Positions 1 to 5,269 of a stretch of DNA of 5,269 nucleotides are shown here, piece after piece; the first letter of the stretch is position 1; every line of letters starts with the position of its first letter. The DNA is from Clostridia bacterium (GTDB lineage Bacteria; Bacillota; Clostridia; Christensenellales; Pumilibacteraceae). The DNA is taken from the NCBI GenBank assembly GCA_017452405.1, contig JAFTMM010000016.1, positions 1 through 5,269 on the forward strand. Direction: 5' to 3'. The translations under genes were made by a program, and so were the position numbers. The notes beneath the pieces were generated by a model. That model did not search any database. It was given only the letters and a program-made list of their open reading frames with translations, and was not told the origin of the DNA.

Positions 1-1260
1 CATTTTAACGCGCGGATTAGCTTCACCGAGAGAAGCTTTCGCGGCGGTTTCAAGCACGTCCACAGGCACGTTCCAGAAGTTCGTCCAGATATTATAACTG
101 TCGCGGTCGCGCGCTGTTACGTCACCGCTTACGCCGGCAAGAGTTAGTAACGCCTTGATAGCCTTGTCGTATTTACCTTCGGCAGAGAATTTGGCTTTGA
201 CGCTGTCTGCGGAAATTACTCCTTCGCTCACGCATTCTTCCAGCGTTGCGGTCATTCTGTCGCACGACTTTTTATTGTGACGGAAGCACCAATCGGCTAT
301 AATAATGAGAGCGTCTTTGTCAAAGCCCATTTTAAGCCACTCTTTAACGTAAGTTTCGGCATAATAATCAAGGTGATTGAAACTTACGTCAAGTTTGATG
401 AGCAGTTCTTTAGTCAGAGCAAGCAGGGAAGAGCGGTTTGCTTTATACTCCTCAATTTCTTTAAGCTCAATCAATCCGTCGGCATGATAACGTGTAAGTA
501 CGGTATCAAGTCCTTTCATCTCGCCGTATACACCTGAAGCGACGGCAAGTACCGTTCCGCTAGCAAAGCCCATTTCCTCCGTCCATTTGCGGTAAAGTCG
601 CACGTCGTCGAAGTCCTGCGCGCGTCTTGTTTTAAGCGCTTTTAAAACCTTCGATACGTCGTCCGAAATTACATCAAAGGTGGAAAGCTTGCTTTCAACG
701 TCAGCGGTCGTTCGGCAACCCTCGCGCGCAAGATTACGCGCAACCGTAACGATATACTTCCAATGCACGGTTTTGCCTTTCAGCCTAACGCAGTATGCGA
801 TTACCGACAGCATAGCTTCTACTTCGAGATGATAGTCTTCAATAGCTGAATAGTATTCGTTCAACTCGCTAGGTAGGAAGTCCCTACTGGGAAGCATACG
901 CATAAGCATTTCGTTGAACGAAGCGTATTTTTTCTTGGAAAAAGTCTTTTGCGAGGGACGAACGTGACGGGCAGGCGCATACTCTATCTCGTACGGCGGT
1001 ACTGCTGAAATACGCACGAGTCCTTGTTTTTCCCAATAGGAAAAAGCCTCCATAACCTCGTCCTCGGTAATTCCAAGCAGTTTAGCCATACGTTCCGCGC
1101 TGTTGTCTTGCTGACCGTTGCCCTCTGCGAGCATTTTGCCGTAAATATATACCTTAGTGTAACCTTCAGGCGCAAAGGGCATAAATTCCAGCACGAAAAT
1201 ATTGTCAAGTTCAATACTTGACTTTGCTGAAAGTTCGCTACTGAGTCTGGTAAATCCCAT
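1..1260 (-). CDS. DnaD-domain replication initiation/primosome protein with repeated DnaD-like modules (3' end outside window)
   Basis: The frame is open for 420 codons from the ATG at 1260-1258 down to base 1, with no stop, so the C-terminus lies outside the window. An in-frame TAA at 1275-1273 makes this the most upstream ATG; AAAGGG at 1274-1269, 8 bases before it, serves as ribosome binding site. Residues about 17-84 resemble the DnaD N-terminal winged helix (FVLEFMPFA, KVYIYGKML, then a YWEKQGLVRI wing). Helical DnaD-like modules follow at about 130-192, 218-274 and 300-357, with a fourth starting near 388. They share a W(x)4-5GF-like start (W226, W308, W392), an Ala-rich helix, and a closing small loop Gly (G181, G262, G347) about 81-85 residues apart. 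DnaD proteins bind DNA and help load the replicative helicase in Bacillota. No transmembrane or signal segment is visible, so it is probably cytosolic. Family assignment rests on pattern recognition. A phage-type DnaD protein is an alternative, but the housekeeping context favours a chromosomal gene. Confidence 0.78.
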   Translation of the reverse strand, partial: MGFTRLSSELSAKSSIELDNIFVLEFMPFAPEGYTKVYIYGKMLAEGNGQQDNSAERMAKLLGITEDEVMEAFSYWEKQGLVRISAVPPYEIEYAPARHVRPSQKTFSKKKYASFNEMLMRMLPSRDFLPSELNEYYSAIEDYHLEVEAMLSVIAYCVRLKGKTVHWKYIVTVARNLAREGCRTTADVESKLSTFDVISDDVSKVLKALKTRRAQDFDDVRLYRKWTEEMGFASGTVLAVASGVYGEMKGLDTVLTRYHADGLIELKEIEEYKANRSSLLALTKELLIKLDVSFNHLDYYAETYVKEWLKMGFDKDALIIIADWCFRHNKKSCDRMTATLEECVSEGVISADSVKAKFSAEGKYDKAIKALLTLAGVSGDVTARDRDSYNIWTNFWNVPVDVLETAAKASLGEANPRVKM

Positions 1261-1288
1261 TTTGTTTGCCCTTTATGCCTTTCGGTTC

Positions 1289-1317
1289 TTGATTATTCCG
1301 CTTCAGTCTGCTATAAT
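1289..1317 (+). promoter_or_regulatory. probable sigma-A promoter of the sbcD-sbcC-rsuA operon
   Basis: TTGATT (1289-1294) is separated by 17 bases from a perfect TATAAT (1312-1317). TG at 1309-1310, one base before the -10 box, adds an extended -10 element. This is a near-ideal housekeeping promoter. A start near 1324 would give a leader of roughly 68 bases before the sbcD ATG, containing the inverted repeat at 1333-1369. No second convincing promoter is visible inside the operon. Confidence 0.7.
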
Positions 1318-1343
1318 AATAACAGCTACTCGGTAAACTACAA
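1313..1343 (-). promoter_or_regulatory. possible promoter of the DnaD-domain gene
   Basis: Read on the minus strand, TTGTAG (1343-1338) lies 16 bases before TATTAT (1321-1316), with a second TATTAT in the same run at 1318-1313. The -10 matches are fair and the -35 is weak. Transcription would start near 1308 and leave a leader of about 50 bases before the ATG at 1260. The -10 box overlaps the -10 box of the plus-strand promoter. Confidence 0.4.
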
Positions 1344-1369
1344 TATAACATAAATCGCGGTAGTTTTAC
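1333..1369. repeat. imperfect inverted repeat in the sbcD leader
   Basis: GTAAACTAC (1333-1341) is complementary to GTAGTTTTAC (1360-1369), with one T bulged in the right arm and 18 bases between the arms. It lies downstream of the predicted plus-strand start and upstream of the GGGAG ribosome binding site. It could be a leader hairpin or a palindromic operator acting on both divergent genes. It does not resemble the Bacillus-type LexA box. The stem is AT-rich and has no following T-run, so it is not a terminator. Chance is a real possibility. Confidence 0.35.
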
Positions 1370-1391
1370 AAGCAAATCGGGAGTAATTCGT

Positions 1392-2483
1392 ATGAAATTT
1401 TTACATTTGGCAGATCTTCATATCGGCAAGCGTCTTGAAGGCAGATTGCGCCTTGACGAACAACGCGCCGTACTTGAAGAAATTGTGGAAATCGCGCGCG
1501 CAGAAAAAGTCGATCTTGCGCTTATCGCAGGCGACGTTTTTGACGTAGCGTCGCCCTCTGCGGAAGCTAAGCGCGTATTTTACCGTTTTGCTCTCGACCT
1601 TGCAAGTCTTTGCCCCGTAATAGCTATTTCCGGAAATCACGACTCCTCCGCAGATTTGTCTGCGCCGAGTGAAATAGCCGAAGTGGCGGACATTCGTCTT
1701 ATAGGACAATGTACGGCTTTAAGTTTGGTTATAGCAGGAGAAAAGTTAAACTTATCCGCAGTTCCGTATCCCGACGACGCAGTATTGCGCTCCTTTGAAG
1801 GCGAGTATACGGACAAGGTACGCGCTCTTATCGCGCAGTATACGTCGCACTTCGTTAGTGGCGAGAACAATATTTTGCTGTCGCACCTGTTTATGACGGG
1901 AGGCGCGGAAGGTTCGGACGAGAACACCCTCGGTCCTGCAAGAATGTTGCCTAAGACCGTACTTCCTGAAAACTGCTACTCCGCTCTTGGTCACGTGCAT
2001 AAGCCCATGACGGTTAGCGCTTCACGCAAGGCGTACTATTCTGGCAGTCCGCTTGCGTATCATTTTGACGACGAAGGGGAAAAGAGCGTAATCATATGTG
2101 AAATGACTAGCGGTCAAATTGCAAACTTCCGCAGAATTCCTTTGCGCGCAGGCAAAAAACTCGTGGTAGAGGAGGTAACGGACGTTCCTTCTGCCATAAC
2201 TGCGCTTGAACGCAACGCAGGCAATCTCGTTAAACTGCGCTTGTACTCCGACGAACCGCTTTCCGTTTCCGAAACCAAAACGCTACGCGCGCACGAGAGT
2301 TTCATTAAGCTTGAACCCATTACGTCGGTAAAGACAATATCGAGTGAGGGTGTAAGCGTAAAAACTCGAACGGATGCAGAACTTTTCGAAGCGTATTACG
2401 AAAGCTATTATAAAGAAAAACCGCCCAAGGAAATCGCTACGCTTTTTGCGGATATTTTAGCTGAAGCAAAGGGGGAGAAATGA
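1392..2483 (+). CDS. sbcD: exonuclease subunit SbcD (Mre11-type nuclease)
   Basis: This is the nuclease subunit of SbcCD, the bacterial Mre11-Rad50 complex, which degrades blocked double-strand ends and cleaves DNA hairpins with Mn2+-dependent chemistry. All the calcineurin-like phosphoesterase motifs are present: DLH (D8, H10), GD (G47, D48), GNHD (81-84), SH at H165, and GHVH (200-203). The family signature YSGSPLAYHF follows at 216-225, and a C-terminal part from about 240 should form the DNA-capping and SbcC-contact region, ending in a helix-rich tail. At 363 residues it is slightly shorter than E. coli SbcD (about 400) but lacks no catalytic motif. The ATG is supported by CGGGAG at 1378-1383, 8 bases upstream, and by alignment of the MKFLHLADLHIG start with the family. 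It is the first gene of the operon; its TGA overlaps the sbcC ATG, indicating translational coupling and near-equal production of both subunits. Confidence 0.97.
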   Translation: MKFLHLADLHIGKRLEGRLRLDEQRAVLEEIVEIARAEKVDLALIAGDVFDVASPSAEAKRVFYRFALDLASLCPVIAISGNHDSSADLSAPSEIAEVADIRLIGQCTALSLVIAGEKLNLSAVPYPDDAVLRSFEGEYTDKVRALIAQYTSHFVSGENNILLSHLFMTGGAEGSDENTLGPARMLPKTVLPENCYSALGHVHKPMTVSASRKAYYSGSPLAYHFDDEGEKSVIICEMTSGQIANFRRIPLRAGKKLVVEEVTDVPSAITALERNAGNLVKLRLYSDEPLSVSETKTLRAHESFIKLEPITSVKTISSEGVSVKTRTDAELFEAYYESYYKEKPPKEIATLFADILAEAKGEK

Positions 2484-4546
2484 GACCGTTATACATAAAA
2501 CTCGAAAACATCAACTCCTTTCGTGAAGAACAGACGGTGGACTTTGAAGCGCTTACGAGTGGAGAAAAAATTTTCTGCATATCCGGCGATACCGGAAGCG
2601 GAAAGTCTACCATATTTTCGGCAATTCTTTTAGCGTTGTATCACAAGCCAAAGGGAGGCAAAATTGAAGAATTTATTAATCTTTCTGCAGAGAAAGGAAA
2701 AATCGAATTTAGCTTTGAAGAAAAAGGCGTGCGCTACGTCGTTAAAAGAGTGATCGCAAAAAATTCCAACGCAAACAGAATTTCGCTTAGCGCCGACGGT
2801 GAAATAATAGCGTCGGGCGACGAGGTATACGCTAAAATATTAGAAATTATAGGACTTGAATGCGATCAATTTACGCAGATAGCCTTGCTTGAGCAAGGCA
2901 AGTTCGGGCGATTCTTAGAGCATAAGCCTGCTGAGAGAAGCAAAACCTTGAGCAAAATTCTTTCACTTGAACGTCTTAGTGGACTATATAGTGTAGCAAA
3001 TAAAAAACTTAATTCGGTCAATAACGATATTAATAGTTTTAACTCGCGCCTTTCTCAAATGGAAAAAGACGGTTTGACGAAGGAACGACTTAAGGAACTC
3101 AAATCGGGAATAAAACCGCTTAAACTTAACGTTGAAAAACTTAAAAAAGAGCGTGACGAACTGTCTGCGCTTCTTTCTTCGGAGGAAAATAAACGCAAGC
3201 TTCACGAGGAAATTAAAAGGCTCACCGTAAGTCTGACGGAGGCTAAGAACAAAGCGCTCTCTGCAGAAAGGCAACTGAATGACTTACGCGCACTCAGCGC
3301 AGATCCCGACAAAGAGCTTGCCGAAACGATACAAAAAGAAGAAAGCCTGAAAGCAGTTCGAAGCGTAGCCGTGCAACTCAAAAAGGATATTAATTCTAAA
3401 ACGGTTGAGCTTACCTCGTCCAGACAAAAATATACTGAACTAAAATCCAAGCGTGATGCGTTAGCCGACGAACTTGCTAAAAGTCTGAATTCAGACGTAG
3501 ATAACGCCGTCGCTCTCATACTTTCGGTTAAAAAAGAAGGAGACGAATGTCCCGTATGCGGAGGACGGATTACCGCAAGTGAAAAGACGGGCGGTGGAGC
3601 TATTGATCGCGCGGATAAAGAGCGCAAGCTGGCTACGCTTGACGCAGATATTGCTAACATTGTCAAAGATGGCAAGCGCATAGCAAGCGAGACGGAGGCG
3701 CTCAAAAAAAGATTTGACGTCGAAGTTAATCCTTACGGTGACGTAGACGTCAATCTTGCCCAAGCAACCGATAGGCGAAAAGCTCTGGAAAAAATAAAGT
3801 CAGACTTCGCAAAAGCGCAAACGGAACACGCCGAAAACAAGTCAAGATTGGATACGCTCAAAGCTGAACTTGACGGCAAAGGCAAAGACTCTTACGACGA
3901 GGCGCAAGGCGCGCTCCTTTCCGAAAAGAGTAAAGCCGTATCAAACGAGCTTGAAAATGCGCTTAAAAAACTCAGCGCAGACGAAAGGGAAATCGAGCGT
4001 ATAACTGAGTCCCTAAAAGATAGGGAAGTATATGAAAAAACACTCAAAGACTTAGCCGTAAAACAAAAAAATCTCACAAAACTCGTAACGATTTTTTACG
4101 GCGATGGCTTTTCTAAATTTGTTGCAGAAGAATATATCAAGGACTTTACCGTTTCGGCTTCCGAAATTATGAACAAGCTTTCGGGCGGTAATTACACGCT
4201 CGTGTATGATGACTACGACTTTAAAATCCGCGACTTCCTGAATGAGAACAAGGAGCGTAAAGTCAAAACGCTGTCGGGTGGTGAAACGTTTCTTGCCGCG
4301 CTGTCCATTGCCGTATCCATTATCCGCTATATCTCAGCAGGCAAGAGTTTGGAATTTTTCTTCCTTGACGAAGGTTTTGGAACGCTACACGAAGAAGCTG
4401 TTGAAACGGTGGTAAGCGCTCTCCGAGAACTGTCTAAAGACGTTACGGTAGGCGTAATCAGCCACGTTGACGACCTCGTTGACCGCATTCCGTCACGCAT
4501 ACGCATTGTTCATGCAAACGACGATCACGGAAGTCTGGTGGAGTAA
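2480..4546 (+). CDS. sbcC: exonuclease subunit SbcC (Rad50/SMC-like ATPase), compact form
   Basis: This is the ATPase partner of SbcD; ATP binding and hydrolysis control access of DNA to the nuclease. The N-terminal half-site has the family start MRPLYIKLENINSF, Walker A GDTGSGKST (36-44, K42), and a Q-loop region LLEQGKFGRFL (Q139). Two long, charged, heptad-like coiled-coil arms (about 165-350 and 365-535) flank the zinc hook CPVC (C357, C360), where two molecules join through a shared zinc ion. The C-terminal half-site has signature LSGGE (598-602), Walker B FFFLDE (D630, E631), D-loop GFGTL (632-636) and the switch histidine H662 in ISHVDD. At 688 residues it is much shorter than E. coli or B. 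subtilis SbcC (over 1000); the loss lies in both arms, while every ATPase motif and the hook remain. Its ATG overlaps the sbcD stop (ATGA), with a purine-rich AAAGGGGGAG just upstream. It is probably functional. Confidence 0.96.
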   Translation: MRPLYIKLENINSFREEQTVDFEALTSGEKIFCISGDTGSGKSTIFSAILLALYHKPKGGKIEEFINLSAEKGKIEFSFEEKGVRYVVKRVIAKNSNANRISLSADGEIIASGDEVYAKILEIIGLECDQFTQIALLEQGKFGRFLEHKPAERSKTLSKILSLERLSGLYSVANKKLNSVNNDINSFNSRLSQMEKDGLTKERLKELKSGIKPLKLNVEKLKKERDELSALLSSEENKRKLHEEIKRLTVSLTEAKNKALSAERQLNDLRALSADPDKELAETIQKEESLKAVRSVAVQLKKDINSKTVELTSSRQKYTELKSKRDALADELAKSLNSDVDNAVALILSVKKEGDECPVCGGRITASEKTGGGAIDRADKERKLATLDADIANIVKDGKRIASETEALKKRFDVEVNPYGDVDVNLAQATDRRKALEKIKSDFAKAQTEHAENKSRLDTLKAELDGKGKDSYDEAQGALLSEKSKAVSNELENALKKLSADEREIERITESLKDREVYEKTLKDLAVKQKNLTKLVTIFYGDGFSKFVAEEYIKDFTVSASEIMNKLSGGNYTLVYDDYDFKIRDFLNENKERKVKTLSGGETFLAALSIAVSIIRYISAGKSLEFFFLDEGFGTLHEEAVETVVSALRELSKDVTVGVISHVDDLVDRIPSRIRIVHANDDHGSLVE

Positions 4547-4548
4547 TC

Positions 4549-4553
4549 GGAGG
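4549..4553 (+). promoter_or_regulatory. ribosome binding site that fixes the rsuA start
   Basis: A perfect GGAGG lies 6 bases before the ATG at 4560. It selects this start over the in-frame ATG at 4467, which lies inside sbcC, has no comparable site, and would add 31 residues unlike the family. It sits in the 13-base gap after the sbcC TAA. Confidence 0.9.
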
Positions 4554-4559
4554 CAATCT

Positions 4560-5261
4560 ATGAGATTGGACAAATTTTTTTCCGAACAAAAGATACTTTC
4601 GCGGAGGGAAGTGGGCGAGAAAGTCAGAAAGGGTTGTATTGCCGTGAACGGTAAGGTAGCAACCAAGAGCGACGTGAGTATTGACGAAAAGCGTGACGTA
4701 GTAACGCTTGACGGCGAAGTAGTGGAATATAAAAAATACGTCTACGTGCTTTTAAACAAGCCGTCGGGCTACGTCAGTTCCACCGAAGATCCGCGCGACA
4801 AGACCGTTCTTGAGCTTCTTCCAGATAACTTGCAAAGGCTGAAACTTTTTCCGTGCGGTAGGCTGGACAAAGATACCGTCGGACTCGTGATTTTGACCAA
4901 CGACGGCGTAAGCGCTCATAACGCGCTATCACCCAAGCGCCACGTTGAGAAAAAATATTTTTTCAAAGTTGCTGACGAGTATTCAGATGAGGACAGTTTT
5001 GCGATCGAAAGCGGTATAACGCTCGCAGACGGATATGCTACCAAGCCTTGCAAGATCGAACGAATTGACAACAACAGCGGTTACATAACTCTCACCGAGG
5101 GAAAATATCACGAGATTAAACGGCTATTCGGAGCAAGAGGAAATAAAATTGTATTTCTAAAGCGCATTTCTTTTTCTTCCATAGTATTAGGCGATCTGCC
5201 GGAAGGCGAATGGAGATTTTTGACCGAGGAAGAAGAAAAGATATTTATAAGCGTTAAATAA
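4560..5261 (+). CDS. rsuA: 16S rRNA pseudouridine synthase, RsuA family
   Basis: This enzyme isomerises a uridine of 16S rRNA to pseudouridine; in E. coli RsuA the target is U516. Residues 1-45 form an S4 RNA-binding domain (RLDKFFSEQ, SRREVGEKVRKG, VNGK). The catalytic domain follows: LLNKPSGYVSST (64-75), then GRLDKDTVGL (100-109) with catalytic Asp D103, LTNDG (112-116), and the C-terminal EGKYHEIKRLF (180-190) and LPEGEWRFLTEEE (213-225). The GRLDxDT form fits RsuA better than the RluB/RluE/RluF branches (commonly GRLDxNT or GRLDxxS), though the exact target base in this organism is inferred. The 233-residue length matches E. coli RsuA (231). It begins 13 bases after sbcC and has no visible promoter of its own, so it is probably co-transcribed with sbcDC. 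The TAA is 8 bases from the window edge, so no terminator can be judged. Confidence 0.93.
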   Translation: MRLDKFFSEQKILSRREVGEKVRKGCIAVNGKVATKSDVSIDEKRDVVTLDGEVVEYKKYVYVLLNKPSGYVSSTEDPRDKTVLELLPDNLQRLKLFPCGRLDKDTVGLVILTNDGVSAHNALSPKRHVEKKYFFKVADEYSDEDSFAIESGITLADGYATKPCKIERIDNNSGYITLTEGKYHEIKRLFGARGNKIVFLKRISFSSIVLGDLPEGEWRFLTEEEEKIFISVK

Positions 5262-5269
5262 AAATATCG

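Noticed and set aside
277..537. Plus-strand 86-codon open frame inside the DnaD-domain gene
   Set aside because: It lies wholly antisense to a 420-codon gene with recognisable domains, and its peptide shows no motif of its own. The same applies to the plus-strand frame at 1024-1221 and the minus-strand frame at 984-1214.
2882..2899. Perfect inverted repeat GCCTTGCT-TG-AGCAAGGC inside sbcC
   Set aside because: It encodes the conserved Q-loop residues ALLEQGK, has no T-run after it, and sits mid-gene. Coding constraint and chance explain it, although SbcCD does act on hairpins.
3202..3705. Minus-strand 167-codon open frame opposite sbcC
   Set aside because: The product is Ser/Leu/Ala-rich low-complexity sequence, as expected from reading the antisense of Lys/Glu/Ala-rich coiled-coil codons. 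It lies inside a clearly real sbcC.
4467..4559. N-terminal extension of the pseudouridine synthase from an in-frame ATG at 4467
   Set aside because: The 31 extra residues are sbcC sequence read in another frame and do not resemble the family. The ATG at 4560 has a perfect GGAGG and starts exactly at the S4-domain RLDKFF motif.
4949..4964. Perfect A/T palindrome GAAAAAATATTTTTTC, considered as a terminator or binding site
   Set aside because: It lies within rsuA and encodes the conserved EKKYFF stretch. A pure A/T stem is a poor terminator and the gene continues for about 300 bases.
5262..5269. Possible terminator after rsuA
   Set aside because: Only 8 bases remain in the window, too few to hold or judge a hairpin.

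Overview
This looks like a chromosomal housekeeping segment of a Gram-positive bacterium, most likely an uncultured member of the Clostridia/Bacillota. The reasons are a DnaD-type replication initiation protein (a family largely confined to Bacillota and their phages), strong GGAGG-type ribosome binding sites, a perfect TATAAT box, and an sbcD-sbcC pair in the usual order. Placement below phylum level is inference.

Layout: positions 1-1260 are filled by one minus-strand gene that runs off the left edge. It encodes a DnaD-domain protein with an N-terminal winged helix followed by a tandem series of DnaD-like helical modules. Positions 1261-1391 are a divergent intergenic region with a good plus-strand promoter, a weaker minus-strand promoter overlapping it, and an imperfect inverted repeat. 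Positions 1392-5261 hold a tightly packed plus-strand operon: sbcD (Mre11-type nuclease), sbcC (Rad50-type ATPase, overlapping sbcD by ATGA), and, 13 bases later, an RsuA-type 16S rRNA pseudouridine synthase with its own strong ribosome binding site. The last 8 bases show nothing.

How the genes work together: SbcD and SbcC should form the SMC-like Mre11-Rad50 type complex that opens DNA hairpins and processes blocked double-strand ends. The DnaD-family protein on the other strand probably acts in primosome assembly during replication initiation or restart. The pseudouridine synthase modifies ribosomal RNA; its link to the DNA repair pair appears to be co-transcription only.

I found no RNA gene, mobile element, CRISPR array or convincing new system. 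The points most worth a second look are the multi-module architecture of the DnaD protein, the compact SbcC, and the overlapping divergent promoters.
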